From assembly GCF_002117485.1 (NCBI RefSeq), contig NZ_CP021030.1, positions 871,001 through 935,000 of the forward strand: a stretch of DNA of 64,000 nt. The letters run 5' to 3'. The position numbers and the translations under genes were made by a program. Below, piece by piece: positions 19,983-29,102 of this stretch. The DNA comes from Rhizobium sp. NXC14 (lineage in GTDB: Bacteria; Pseudomonadota; Alphaproteobacteria; Rhizobiales; Rhizobiaceae). The notes below the pieces were generated by a model that made no database searches, was not told the origin of the DNA, and saw only the letters and a list, made by a program, of their open reading frames with translations. Position 1 is the first letter of the stretch; the number at the start of each line of letters is the position of its first letter.

Positions 19983-20523
19983 GTTTCGCGGACGGCCTCT
20001 CGCCGTGCCAAAATCCAACGATATCCGGCCGACTGCCGACCGGACGCGCGAGAGCCTGTTCAACATCCTGAGCCATGCCTATCCGGAATGTGTCGACGGC
20101 ACCCGGATCCTCGATCTTTTTGCCGGAACCGGCGCCGTCGGCCTCGAAGCCGTCTCGCGCGGCTGTCGTCACGCGCTCTTCGTCGAAAACAGTGTCGAGG
20201 GCCGGGCGTTGCTCTGGGAAAACATCGATGCGCTCGGCCTGCACGGCCGTACCCGCATCCTGCGCCGCGATGCGACCGATCTTGGCAGCGTCGGCAATCT
20301 CGAACCTTTCGACGTTCTCTTTGCCGACCCGCCCTATGGCAAAGGGCTTGGCGAGAAGGCGATGGCGGCGGCAGCCACAGGCGGCTGGCTGCGGCCGGGG
20401 GCGATCGCGGTGCTCGAAGAACGCGCCGACATTGTCGTTTCGGTCCACCCTTCCTATGTTTTCCTCGAAAGCCGCATCTTTGGCGATACGAGGGTGCATT
20501 TCTTCCGGTATCAGCCGCAATAG
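19963..20523 (+). CDS. rsmD: 16S rRNA guanine-N2-methyltransferase RsmD
   Basis: Methylates G966 of 16S rRNA using SAM. The protein has 186 residues. The N-terminal signature MRIVGGEFRGRPLAVP and PTADRTRESLFNIL is followed by SAM motif I, LDLFAGTGAVGLEAVSRG near residue 50, and the catalytic FADPPYG near residue 120. The start is GTG at 19963 with an AGGAAAGGGA stretch about 10-20 bases upstream, inside the 3' end of rluB. This overlap of 20 bases suggests translational coupling. Confidence 0.94.
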   Translation: MRIVGGEFRGRPLAVPKSNDIRPTADRTRESLFNILSHAYPECVDGTRILDLFAGTGAVGLEAVSRGCRHALFVENSVEGRALLWENIDALGLHGRTRILRRDATDLGSVGNLEPFDVLFADPPYGKGLGEKAMAAAATGGWLRPGAIAVLEERADIVVSVHPSYVFLESRIFGDTRVHFFRYQPQ

Positions 20524-20538
20524 GCGCGGGGGCGGGGC

Positions 20539-21420
20539 GTGCAGCAGGCAGAGATCATCAGTCCGAAACTGCCTGCGATCAGCGATTCGCCGACGGTCGC
20601 TGTCGCCTTCGGCGGCGGCGGCGCGCGCGGCCTGTCCCATATCCATGTCATTGAAACCCTCGACGAACTCGGCATCCGCCCGGTGGCGATTGCGGGTTCG
20701 TCGATCGGCGCGATCATGGGGGCGGGCATGGCCGCCGGCATGTCCGGCGCCGAAATCCGTGAACATGCGCTGGCAACCGTCGGCAACAAGACCGCTGTCG
20801 TTGCCCGCATCTGGGGCATGCGACCGACGACAGTGCGCGATGCCGTGGCCAAGGGCATCCGCATCGGCCAGTTCAACCTGGAGCGGATCCTCAAAGCTTT
20901 CCTGCCGTCGGAGCTGCCGGCCCGCTTTGCGGATCTGCTGGTGCCGACAAAGGTGATCACCACAGATTATTACGGGCAGAATGAGGTGATCATCGAAGAG
21001 GGCGAGCTGTTTCCCGCACTTGCCGCCTCGTCCTCCATCCCCGCCGTTTTCATGCCGGTGCGCCTGCGCGGCCGCGTGATGATCGATGGCGGCATCAGCA
21101 ATCCTGTGCCTTATGAGTGCCTGATGGATCTTGCCGACATCGTCGTCGGCGTCGATGTCGTCGGCGCTCCCGAGGGCGACGGCACCCACATCCCGAACCG
21201 CATGGAGAGCATCTTCGGTTCCGGACAGCTGATGATGCAGACGGCGATCTCGCTGAAGCTGAAGCTTTGCCAGCCGCACATCTTCCTGCGCCCAACGGTC
21301 GGCCGCACCGGCGTCATGGATTTCCTCAAGGCTCGCGAAGTGCTGGCTATGTCCGTCGGCGTCAAGGACGATCTGAAATTCGCCCTCGACCGCGAGATCG
21401 AAGCGCGGCTAAAACGCTAA
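20539..21420 (+). CDS. Patatin-like phospholipase
   Basis: A 293-residue serine hydrolase of the patatin family. The oxyanion loop is [13 protein letters not shown] near residue 25, the nucleophile elbow is [12 protein letters not shown] (Gly-x-Ser-x-Gly) near residue 54, and the dyad aspartate is in [11 protein letters not shown] near residue 180. It probably acts on membrane lipids or related esters; the substrate is unknown. The start is GTG at 20539, 15 bases after rsmD. Its 3' end overlaps the convergent EVE-domain gene by 12 bases. Confidence 0.88.
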   Translation: MQQAEIISPKLPAISDSPTVAVAFGGGGARGLSHIHVIETLDELGIRPVAIAGSSIGAIMGAGMAAGMSGAEIREHALATVGNKTAVVARIWGMRPTTVRDAVAKGIRIGQFNLERILKAFLPSELPARFADLLVPTKVITTDYYGQNEVIIEEGELFPALAASSSIPAVFMPVRLRGRVMIDGGISNPVPYECLMDLADIVVGVDVVGAPEGDGTHIPNRMESIFGSGQLMMQTAISLKLKLCQPHIFLRPTVGRTGVMDFLKAREVLAMSVGVKDDLKFALDREIEARLKR

Positions 21421-21888
21421 GGAACCTTGCACGGGCGCCGTTGCCGGCGTCCGCGAGACATGCGCCAGCGGTTCAGCGAGCATCGCTTCGGCTATGAGCT
21501 CGGCATCGTCATTGTCGATTTCGAAGAGACCAAAGCGCAGTCGATAGCCCCAGCCTGTCCGATCGCTCGTGAAAGATAGCCGACCGAGCAGCGGCCGGAT
21601 GGGCGTTTCAATGGCCCGCCACCAGACGACATCCCGCCTCCAAGGGGGGAAGCCGGGGTGAACCTCCACTTGATATGCCGCCGTTTCCTCGACCACGCCG
21701 ATGGCCGTGAAAGCCTGCAGGCGATCCTTGCCGCCGAACGTCTCAGTCGGCGAATAGTAAATCACGCGGTCCCCTGGCGCGCTCCGCTTGAGCGGAGCGG
21801 CCTTGCCGTGACAGACTTGCATGAACCCGGCTGCGCGCCCGATGCGGACGTGGTTTGCTGATGCGACGGCAATCCAGCTGCGGGACAT
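21409..21888 (-). CDS. EVE domain-containing protein
   Basis: A 159-residue protein that begins [20 protein letters not shown] and contains [18 protein letters not shown] and [12 protein letters not shown], the pattern of the EVE domain of the PUA-like superfamily. EVE domains bind nucleic acid, often with modified bases, and appear both as stand-alone proteins and in defence contexts. The stop lies inside the patatin gene (12-base convergent overlap). It sits 3 bases after a VOC protein gene on the same strand, so the two are probably cotranscribed. Confidence 0.82.
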   Translation of the reverse strand: MSRSWIAVASANHVRIGRAAGFMQVCHGKAAPLKRSAPGDRVIYYSPTETFGGKDRLQAFTAIGVVEETAAYQVEVHPGFPPWRRDVVWWRAIETPIRPLLGRLSFTSDRTGWGYRLRFGLFEIDNDDAELIAEAMLAEPLAHVSRTPATAPVQGSLAF

Positions 21889-21891
21889 GGT

Positions 21892-22263
21892 TCAGTCCTC
21901 CGCGACATTGTAGACGCGCAAGCGATGCCCGTCCGGATCGGCAGCAACAAAGCTACGGCCGAAATCGAGGTCGGTCGGCGGCAGAAGGATCGCCGCGCTC
22001 TTGCCCTGCCATTCGATATGGAGCCTATCGACCATGTCCGCTGTCGCGACTTTGAAACCGACCTCGCAGCCGCCGCCCGCAGCAGCCGGCGCCGGCTGGA
22101 CGCCCGTCCGGCCCCACAGTCCGAGCGCCAGGCCCGAAGGCAGAATGAACATTGCGAAGGTCGGGCTGGCCTCCACAGGATCTTGCCCGAGCAGCCGCGC
22201 ATAAAAGCTGGCGCTCTTCGGCGCGTCGGTTACGAAAAGTAGAATGCTGTTGCTGTCGAACAC
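21892..22263 (-). CDS. VOC superfamily (glyoxalase/bleomycin-resistance-like) protein
   Basis: A 123-residue single-module protein of the vicinal oxygen chelate fold, with two beta-alpha-beta-beta-beta halves: ILLFVTDAPKSASFYARLLG near the start and GRSFVAADPDGHRLRVYNV at the end. The C-terminal DPDGHxLxV is characteristic of the family. The exact activity (dioxygenase, glyoxalase, antibiotic binding) cannot be assigned. The ATG at 22263 has AGGAGG just upstream on the minus strand. It is upstream of the EVE gene in a likely two-gene operon. Confidence 0.85.
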   Translation of the reverse strand: MFDSNSILLFVTDAPKSASFYARLLGQDPVEASPTFAMFILPSGLALGLWGRTGVQPAPAAAGGGCEVGFKVATADMVDRLHIEWQGKSAAILLPPTDLDFGRSFVAADPDGHRLRVYNVAED

Positions 22264-22375
22264 GATAAACCTCCTGTATGTCGGGCAGGAGAATGTTTAG
22301 AGAGACATGCTGACAGATTCTGGCAGTAGCCCACTGTTTTCGAACTGCTCGACCGTCGCAGCTCCGGCAACAGGT

Positions 22376-24190
22376 TTATGCGTCCGCCGTCACATCCGCG
22401 GTGCTTGCCAGCGGATTATCCTCGAAACGATCGGCGGAGCGTTTCGGCTTGACCAGCGGTTCGGGCCGCACCGGGTGGGAAAACAGCATGTCGCGCCCCG
22501 CCTGCAGCCCTTCGGAGACCTGCAGCACCAGCCGCGCCTCGTCGCGCTTGCGGATATCCTCGCCGATTTCATAGGCATCGACCTCCGAGACGCCGAGCGC
22601 CTCCAGCGTCCGCCGTCCAAACAGCAGGCCCGATTCCAGCGTTTCGCGCAGCTCGTAATCAATCCCCTTGTTGCGCAGTTCGATCGAATGGATTCGGTCA
22701 TAGGAGCGTACGTAAAGGCGCGTTTGCGGATAGTCCGCTTGCACCAGTTCTACCACCTTGTCAGTGATCTCCTTCTTCTGTGTGCAGACGAGCACGATCT
22801 TCGCCCGGTCGATCCCGGCCGAGCGCAGCACGTCCTTGCGGGTGCCGTCGCCGAAATAGATGCGGAAGCCGAAGGAGGAGGCCTGGCGGATGCGGTCGGC
22901 GGAAAAATCGATGACGGTGACGCTGCGCCCGCCGGCAAGCAGGATCTGGGCGGCTATCTGGCCGAAACGTGAGAAGCCGACCATCAGCACGTCGGCGCCC
23001 GCACCTTCGAAATCCTCGTCGAGCTCCTCCTGTTCATCGCGATTGAGCAGCCGCTTCGACAGCGCCGCGCCGATCGGCGTCAGCGCCATGGACAGCGTGA
23101 CGATCGCCACCAGCAGCGACGCCGTGCTCGTCGACATCAAGCCGACGACGCCCGCAGTGGTGAACAGCACGAAGCCGAATTCGCCGCCTTGCGGCAAGAG
23201 GAAGGCGATGCGGATCGCGTCATTGTGCGGAGATCCCGATATCCGGCAGAGACCATAGATGATGATCGCCTTGACGGCCATGACGATCGGCACCGTGACG
23301 ATGACGAAGAGTGCGTTGTCGACGAGCACGCCGAGCTCCAGCGACAGGCCGACGGCGATGAAGAAGATGGCGAGCAGCACGCCGCGGAAAGGCTCGATGT
23401 CGGCCTCCAGCTCGTGCCGGTAGGAGGATTCGGCCAGCATCACCCCCGACAGGAAGGCGCCCATCGCCATCGACAGTCCGGCAAGCTGCATCAGGCTTGC
23501 CGATCCCATGACGACAAAAAGGGCGGCCGCGATCATCGCTTCGCGTGCGCCGGTGCGGGCGATGATCTGGAAGAGCGGCGTCAACAGATAGCGCCCGGCG
23601 ACGATCATCGCCGCCACGGCGCCGACGGCCACGGCAAAATCGGTGAGCGGCGTATTGCTGCCCTTGCCGCTGCCGTCGAGTACGGTAATCAGCGCCAGGA
23701 GCGGCACGATCGCCAGGTCCTGGAATAGCAGCATCGAGAAGGAACGCTGCCCGTATCTCGTGTTGACGTCGCCATCGCCCTCAAGGATCTGCATGGCGAA
23801 GGCCGTCGAGGACAGCGCAAGGCCGAAGCCGGCGACGATGCTGCCGCGCCAATCGAGAACTTCGGAAAACCAGGAGAGCGCGGTCAGCGCCAGCCCGGTC
23901 ACCAGCACCTGCGCCGTGCCGAGGCCGAAGATGTCGCGCCGCATCTGCCAGAGGCGGCTTGGCTTCAGCTCCAGTCCGATGATGAAGAGCAGGAAGACGA
24001 CGCCGAGCTCGGCGACGGCAAGGATCTGTTCGCCGTCGGTGATGCCGTGGAAGACCGGGCCGATGACGATGCCGGCGGCGAGATAACCGAGCACCGTGCC
24101 AAGCCCCAGCTTCTTGAAGATCGGAGCGGCGACCACCGCGCCGCCGAGCAGCAGGATCGTTTCGGAGAAAAGGTCGTTGGGCGCTGACAT
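22376..24190 (-). CDS. Kef-type K+/H+ (cation:proton) antiporter, CPA2 family
   Basis: A 604-residue inner-membrane antiporter. The first 390 residues hold about 12 hydrophobic helices with GLGTVLGYLAAGIVIGP, GVVFLLFIIGLELKPSRLW and LSSTAFAMQILEGDGD. A cytoplasmic TrkA-N/RCK domain follows, ADVLMVGFSRFGQIAAQILL near residue 407, with an NAD-type glycine motif. This layout is that of KefB, KefC and YbaL. The frame is open to 24280 but the protein proper starts MSAPNDLFSETILLLGG at 24190. It is divergent from pmbA. No kefF/kefG-like partner is adjacent, so glutathione gating is not supported by context. Confidence 0.92.
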   Translation of the reverse strand: MSAPNDLFSETILLLGGAVVAAPIFKKLGLGTVLGYLAAGIVIGPVFHGITDGEQILAVAELGVVFLLFIIGLELKPSRLWQMRRDIFGLGTAQVLVTGLALTALSWFSEVLDWRGSIVAGFGLALSSTAFAMQILEGDGDVNTRYGQRSFSMLLFQDLAIVPLLALITVLDGSGKGSNTPLTDFAVAVGAVAAMIVAGRYLLTPLFQIIARTGAREAMIAAALFVVMGSASLMQLAGLSMAMGAFLSGVMLAESSYRHELEADIEPFRGVLLAIFFIAVGLSLELGVLVDNALFVIVTVPIVMAVKAIIIYGLCRISGSPHNDAIRIAFLLPQGGEFGFVLFTTAGVVGLMSTSTASLLVAIVTLSMALTPIGAALSKRLLNRDEQEELDEDFEGAGADVLMVGFSRFGQIAAQILLAGGRSVTVIDFSADRIRQASSFGFRIYFGDGTRKDVLRSAGIDRAKIVLVCTQKKEITDKVVELVQADYPQTRLYVRSYDRIHSIELRNKGIDYELRETLESGLLFGRRTLEALGVSEVDAYEIGEDIRKRDEARLVLQVSEGLQAGRDMLFSHPVRPEPLVKPKRSADRFEDNPLASTADVTADA

Positions 24191-24309
24191 GCTGGCAATT
24201 TCTTTCGACGGCGGGAAACATACTGGCAGCCCCGGCAAAGAATCGGCGGCGGCGGCCTTGATGCCAGGGAGAGTGCACAATAAATGGAAGCCGAAGGAAA
24301 GGCCAAATC

Positions 24310-25656
24310 ATGTCCTCTGAAATCGATTCCTCGACACTTCTTTCCCGCGCAAGTCAATTGATCGATCTGGCAAGGAAGGCAGGCGCCGACGCTGCCGACG
24401 CCGTGATCGTTCGCTCTCGCTCGCAATCCGTCAGCGTCCGGCTTGGCAAGGTCGAGGGAACGGAATCGTCGGAAAGCGACGATTTTTCGCTCCGCGTCTT
24501 CATCGGCAAGCGTGTCGCCAGCGTTTCGGCCAATCCGGGCTTCGATCTCCAGGCGCTGGCCGAACGTGCCGTCGCCATGGCCAAGGTTTCCCCGGAAGAC
24601 CCCTTCGCGTGCCTGGCGGACGAGGCGAACCTCGCCAGGTCCTATCCCGACCTGCAATTGCTCGATGCCACCGACGTGTCCTCCGAGATGCTGCGCGAGG
24701 CGGCTCTTGCCGCCGAGACGGCCGCGCTTGCGGTCAAGGGCGTCACCAATTCCTCCGGCGCCGGCGCGTCGGCCGGCCTGGGCGGTCTTGTTCTCGCCAC
24801 GTCGCACGGTTTCCAAGGCAGCTACATGGCCTCCCGTTTCGGCAATTCCGTCAGCGTCATCGCAGGCGAAGGCACGGGCATGGAGCGCGACTATGATTTC
24901 GACAGCCGGCTTTATTACGCCGAGCTCGACGATCCCGCCGAAATCGGCCGCCGCGCCGGCGAACGGGTGGTCAAGCGCGTCAATCCGCGCCAGGTGCCGA
25001 CCGGCAAGAACGTCACCGTCGTCTTCGATCCGCGCGTCGCCCGCGGTTTTGTCGGCCATATCGCCGGTGCGATCAACGGTGCCGCCGTCGCCCGAAAGAC
25101 CAGCTTCCTGCGCGACAGGATGGGTCAGCAGGTGCTGAAGTCGGGCCTTTCGATCACCGACGATCCTCTGATCGTGCGCGGGCCTTCCTCGCGTCCCTTC
25201 GACGGTGAGGGCGTGTCCGGCGAGCGGCTTGTCATGATCGAAGACGGTGTCCTGAAGCACTGGTTCCTCTCGACCTCGACGGCCCGCGAGCTCGGCCTGC
25301 AGACTAATGGCCGCGGCGTGCGCGGCGGCAGCGCCGTCACGCCGTCTTCCACCAACCTCGCCTTGGAGCCGGGCGAGATCTCGCCGGAGGAACTGATCCA
25401 CAGCATCGGCAACGGTTTTTACGTCACCGAACTAATCGGCCACGGCGTCAACATGATCACCGGCGAATACAGCCGCGGCGCCACCGGCTTCTGGATCGAG
25501 AACGGCGAACTCACTTTCCCAGTATCCGAGGTGACGATCGCCTCGAACCTCAAGGAGATGTTCATGCGCCTGACGCCGGCAAACGACATCGACCGCAAGT
25601 TCGGCGTCGCGGCTCCGACCCTCGCGATCGAAGGCATGACGCTCGCCGGGCAGTAA
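24310..25656 (+). CDS. pmbA: TldD/PmbA family metalloprotease subunit (TldE)
   Basis: A 448-residue protein of the TldD/PmbA family; TldD and PmbA together form a metalloprotease that trims peptides such as microcins and gyrase poisons. Recognisable segments are GTESSESDDFSLRVFIGKR, NSSGAGASAGLGG and the C-terminal VTELIGHGVNMITGEYSRGA, which is the PmbA version (TldD carries the metal-binding HExxxH, absent here). It leads a long same-strand run with cysQ, DUF4170, waaA, the HAD gene and lpxK. Confidence 0.9.
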   Translation: MSSEIDSSTLLSRASQLIDLARKAGADAADAVIVRSRSQSVSVRLGKVEGTESSESDDFSLRVFIGKRVASVSANPGFDLQALAERAVAMAKVSPEDPFACLADEANLARSYPDLQLLDATDVSSEMLREAALAAETAALAVKGVTNSSGAGASAGLGGLVLATSHGFQGSYMASRFGNSVSVIAGEGTGMERDYDFDSRLYYAELDDPAEIGRRAGERVVKRVNPRQVPTGKNVTVVFDPRVARGFVGHIAGAINGAAVARKTSFLRDRMGQQVLKSGLSITDDPLIVRGPSSRPFDGEGVSGERLVMIEDGVLKHWFLSTSTARELGLQTNGRGVRGGSAVTPSSTNLALEPGEISPEELIHSIGNGFYVTELIGHGVNMITGEYSRGATGFWIENGELTFPVSEVTIASNLKEMFMRLTPANDIDRKFGVAAPTLAIEGMTLAGQ

Positions 25657-25681
25657 AAACGGGCAGGAATGGAATGACGGG

Positions 25682-26491
25682 ATGAGCGATAGGGAAAAGC
25701 TCCGCTGGCAGAACGATCTCGCCTTGATCGCCGATGCTGCTAAGGAGGCCGGCGCGGTCGCCTACGGCTTCTTCAACCAGTCTCCCGAGGTCTGGTGGAA
25801 GAACGGCGACCGCTCTCCAGTCAGCGCCGCCGATTTCGCCGCCAATAAGACGCTTGAAACGATCCTGCGCAAGGCGCGGCCGGATTATGGCTGGCTGTCT
25901 GAGGAAACCGAGGACGATGAAGACCGCCTGTCGCGCGAGACGCTTTTCATCGTCGATCCGATCGACGGCACGCGGGCCTTCCTCGGCGGGCAGCATGTCT
26001 GGTGTGTCAGCGTCGCGGTCGTGCATCGCGGCCGCCCGGTCGCCGGCGTGCTCTATGCACCGGCGCTCGAAGAGCTCTACGAGGCCGTCGACGGCGGCGT
26101 GGCGCTGAAGAACGGCACGCCCTTCACCGTTTCCGCCGCCGGGCCGGACGAGATGAGCCGGCTTGCGATCGGCGAAGACCTGTTGAAGACCTTTCCGCCG
26201 GCGTTCCGTGACCGGGTGAGACGCGAAAAATATGTCCCCTCGCTGGCCTATCGCATCGCCATGGTGGCAGATGGCCGTCTGGAAGCCACCTTCGTCAAGG
26301 GCAATTCGCATGACTGGGACCTTGCCGCCGCCGATCTCGTTCTGGCCTGCGCCGGCGGCGGGCTTGTAGACCTCGACGGCAAGTCGATTGTCTATAACAG
26401 GGCCGACGTCACCCATAAGGTCCTCTGTGCGGCGCCAGCGCCCCGTATCGATGAGTTCCTCGCGGCCTTCGCCGGGCGACGAGACAGTTGA
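25682..26491 (+). CDS. cysQ: Inositol monophosphatase family protein, CysQ-like 3'(2'),5'-bisphosphate nucleotidase
   Basis: A 269-residue Mg-dependent, Li-sensitive-type phosphatase fold. The metal-site motifs are in order: SEETEDD near residue 75, FIVDPIDGTRAF near residue 92 and SHDWDLAAADLVL near residue 209. CysQ removes PAP made during sulfate assimilation; closely related paralogues are inositol or histidinol phosphatases, so the substrate is likely but not certain. It lies 25 bases after pmbA. Confidence 0.82.
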   Translation: MSDREKLRWQNDLALIADAAKEAGAVAYGFFNQSPEVWWKNGDRSPVSAADFAANKTLETILRKARPDYGWLSEETEDDEDRLSRETLFIVDPIDGTRAFLGGQHVWCVSVAVVHRGRPVAGVLYAPALEELYEAVDGGVALKNGTPFTVSAAGPDEMSRLAIGEDLLKTFPPAFRDRVRREKYVPSLAYRIAMVADGRLEATFVKGNSHDWDLAAADLVLACAGGGLVDLDGKSIVYNRADVTHKVLCAAPAPRIDEFLAAFAGRRDS

Positions 26492-26553
26492 CGTTTCCGT
26501 CAAAATCCCGCAGATGAGGTGGCGGAGGAACTAGGCAGAAAGAGAACAAGAAA

Positions 26554-26802
26554 ATGACTGACTCCGGTGACAAGAAACAGCTTTTGCACCTCGTTTTCGG
26601 CGGCGAACTCGAAAGCCTCGAAGATGTCCAGTTCCGTGATCTGGACGGCCTCGATATCGTCGGCATTTTTCCCGACTATGCCTCGGCGCTGACGGCCTGG
26701 AAGGCGAAAGCGCAGCAGACGGTCGACAACGCACATATGCGCTATTTCATCGTCCACATGCACCGTCTGCTCGATCCGCAGCAAAAGGCTGGGGGCAACT
26801 GA
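26554..26802 (+). CDS. DUF4170 domain small protein
   Basis: An 82-residue protein, LHLVFGGELESLEDVQFRDL then VGIFPDYASALTAWKAKAQQ and YFIVHMHRLLDP, which is the pattern of DUF4170. The function is unknown. In alphaproteobacteria it is regularly next to waaA, as here, suggesting a role linked to envelope lipid synthesis; that is inference from position. Confidence 0.85.
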   Translation: MTDSGDKKQLLHLVFGGELESLEDVQFRDLDGLDIVGIFPDYASALTAWKAKAQQTVDNAHMRYFIVHMHRLLDPQQKAGGN

Positions 26803-26961
26803 CCTCGGCAGCCGCAGCCAGCCGAACGGGCCTTCGTGCATCGGGCGCCCGTCGATCCGGATCGTTTGACGCATTCTGAACAAATTGATCGGCCATTCCG
26901 GCCGCAACGATAATAAGGGAATGGGTTTGATGTCGATCGTCTTGGGTCGGAGGCTGGCGCG

Positions 26962-28281
26962 ATGAGCTCTCGGATGGCGCGGCTCGGTCTGAGCACATAC
27001 CGTCTGGCGGGGACCGTGGCTTCCCCGGTCGTCGGCCTCTATCTGACCTACCGCACGGCCAAGGGCAAGGAAGACCGTGCGCGCCGCCTGGAACGCTTCG
27101 GCTATCCGAGCGCCAATCGGCCCCAGGGCCCGCTCGTCTGGTTCCACGCCGCAAGTGTCGGCGAAACCAATGCGGTCATACCGCTGATCCGCGAAATTCG
27201 CCGCCGCGACATTCATGTCATCCTAACCACCGGCACCATCACCTCCGCCAGGCTCGCCGCCGAGCGCCTCGGCCAGGAGGCGATTCATCAATATGTGCCG
27301 CTGGATCTGAAGCCATCCGTCAGCCGCTTCCTCGATTATTGGCAGCCCGATTGCGCCATCATCGCCGAATCCGAAATCTGGCCGGCGACGGTGCTGGAAC
27401 TCGGCCGTCGCCGCATCCCGCAAATCCTGGTAAATGCCCGCATGTCGGACCGCTCCTTTGCCCGTTGGCGCGGCCGCCCGTCGATTGCTGAGGCCCTGTT
27501 CGAGAACCTCGCTCTCGTCATCGCCCAATCCGATGTCGATGCCGAGCGTTTTCGCGATCTTGGTGCCGTTCCCGTCATCACTTCGGGCAATCTGAAGGTC
27601 GATACCGATGCGCCGCCTTATGACAGCGCTGTCTTCGCCCGCTACAAGAAGCAGATCGGCGATCGCAAGACCTGGGCGGCGATCTCCACTTTTGACGGCG
27701 AGGAAAATGCCGCCGGCATCGTCCATCGCGCCCTGAAGGAGCGCGATCGTCAATTGACGATCATCGTGCCCCGCCATCCCGAGCGCAGCGACGAGATCGA
27801 GGCGGCGCTCGTCAAGCAGGGGCTGAAAGTCGCCCGCCGCACACGCGACGATGTCCTCTCCGCCGATGTCGATATCTTTCTCGGCGATACGATCGGCGAA
27901 ATGGGGCTTTATCTCCGTCTGACCGAAATCGCCTTCGTCGGCCGCTCGCTCTTTGCCGAGGGTGGTCAGAACCCGCTGGAGCCTGCCATGCTCGGCTGCG
28001 CCATCCTCTCCGGCGGCAATGTGCAGAATTTCCGTGAGGCCTATCAGAAGCTCGCCCGCAGCGGCAGCGCCCGAATGGTGCGCGATACCGAAATGCTGGC
28101 CAAGGGCGTGCATTACCTGCTGACCAACGATGAAGCCCGCCGTAACATGATCGAGGCCGGCGTCGCCACCGTGCACGAGATGCGTGGCGCACTGTCGGCG
28201 ACAGTGAAGGGGCTCGAACCCTATATCAATCCGCTGACGGTCAAGGCGCGTTTGTTGCCCAGGACCGCGGCCCAGGTTTGA
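26962..28281 (+). CDS. waaA: 3-deoxy-D-manno-octulosonic acid (Kdo) transferase
   Basis: A 439-residue GT30 enzyme that transfers Kdo from CMP-Kdo to lipid IVA on the cytoplasmic face of the inner membrane. N-terminal membrane anchor LSTYRLAGTVASPVVGLYLT, then VWFHAASVGETNAVIP near residue 55 (with the catalytic Glu), AIIAESEIWPATVLE near residue 133 and FVGRSLFAEGGQNPLEPAM near residue 325 are family signatures. It belongs to the pmbA-to-lpxK run and acts one step after LpxK in lipid A-Kdo assembly. Confidence 0.95.
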   Translation: MSSRMARLGLSTYRLAGTVASPVVGLYLTYRTAKGKEDRARRLERFGYPSANRPQGPLVWFHAASVGETNAVIPLIREIRRRDIHVILTTGTITSARLAAERLGQEAIHQYVPLDLKPSVSRFLDYWQPDCAIIAESEIWPATVLELGRRRIPQILVNARMSDRSFARWRGRPSIAEALFENLALVIAQSDVDAERFRDLGAVPVITSGNLKVDTDAPPYDSAVFARYKKQIGDRKTWAAISTFDGEENAAGIVHRALKERDRQLTIIVPRHPERSDEIEAALVKQGLKVARRTRDDVLSADVDIFLGDTIGEMGLYLRLTEIAFVGRSLFAEGGQNPLEPAMLGCAILSGGNVQNFREAYQKLARSGSARMVRDTEMLAKGVHYLLTNDEARRNMIEAGVATVHEMRGALSATVKGLEPYINPLTVKARLLPRTAAQV

Positions 28282-28290
28282 GGAGACGCG

Positions 28291-29013
28291 ATGTCCGGCC
28301 CGGCGCATATCAAAGGCATCCTCTTCGACAAGGACGGCACGCTGCTCGACTATGATGAGAGCTGGCTGCCGGTCAATCGCGAGCTTGCCCGCATCGCCGC
28401 TGAGGGCGACCCGCTTTTGGCCGACCGGCTGCTGTCCGCCTGCGGCATGGATCCGGTGAGCGGCCATATCGTCCCCGACAGCCTGCTCGCCGCCGGCAAT
28501 ACAAGGCAGATCGCCGAGGGACTCGTTGCCGCCGGGTCGATGGTGGACATCGACGAATTGACGATCCGTCTCGACGACCTCTTTTCCGGCGCCGCTGAAT
28601 TTTCCGTGCCGGTGACTGACCTTGCCGGCTTCTTCGCAAGGCTGCATCGGCGTGGTTTCAAGCTCGGTGTCGCCTCCAGCGACAATGAGCGCTCCATCCG
28701 CCAGACGGCGGAGCGCTTCGGTTTCGCCCACTTTGTCGATTATATCGCCGGCTACGACAGCGGCTTCGGCGTCAAGCCGGAGCCGGGCATGGTGCTCGGC
28801 TTCTGCGCTGCGACCGGTCTTCTGCCTGAAGAGGTCGCCATGGTCGGCGACAACAATCACGATCTGCACATGGGCCTAAATGCCGGCGCGGGACTGAGGA
28901 TCGCCGTGTTGACGGGAACCGGCTCGCGCGATTCACTTGCTGCGGCTGCCGATCATGTGCTCGACGATATCACCGCCCTCGAGACGCTGCTGCCTGATCT
29001 GCAGCCGGCCTGA
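28291..29013 (+). CDS. HAD hydrolase, phosphoglycolate-phosphatase-like
   Basis: A 240-residue HAD phosphatase with a helical cap. Motif I is GILFDKDGTLLDYD (residues 8-21), motif II is LGVASSDNERS near residue 125, the lysine is in GVKPEPGM near 162, and motif III is VAMVGDNNHDLHMG near residue 186. It lies 9 bases after waaA and about 90 bases before lpxK. The substrate is unknown; phosphoglycolate is only one possibility, and a phosphosugar linked to envelope synthesis would fit the neighbours. Confidence 0.85.
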   Translation: MSGPAHIKGILFDKDGTLLDYDESWLPVNRELARIAAEGDPLLADRLLSACGMDPVSGHIVPDSLLAAGNTRQIAEGLVAAGSMVDIDELTIRLDDLFSGAAEFSVPVTDLAGFFARLHRRGFKLGVASSDNERSIRQTAERFGFAHFVDYIAGYDSGFGVKPEPGMVLGFCAATGLLPEEVAMVGDNNHDLHMGLNAGAGLRIAVLTGTGSRDSLAAAADHVLDDITALETLLPDLQPA

Positions 29014-29102
29014 TCGGTAAAGGCTTGCATTTTCATCGATTTTAATCTCTCAATCCGGCCGGGAAGACGAAATTCTCTAGCCGGCGGGGAGCGGACGGCA
29101 AA

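Noticed and set aside
18075..20066. A 663-codon open frame on the minus strand opposite rluB
   Set aside because: It arises from the Arg/Gly/Asp-rich codon bias of the RluB tail, has no domain pattern, and the plus-strand frame carries clear S4 and pseudouridine synthase motifs.
27223..28869. A 548-codon minus-strand frame opposite waaA and the HAD gene
   Set aside because: It crosses two well-supported genes and has the His/Asp/Gly-rich shadow composition.
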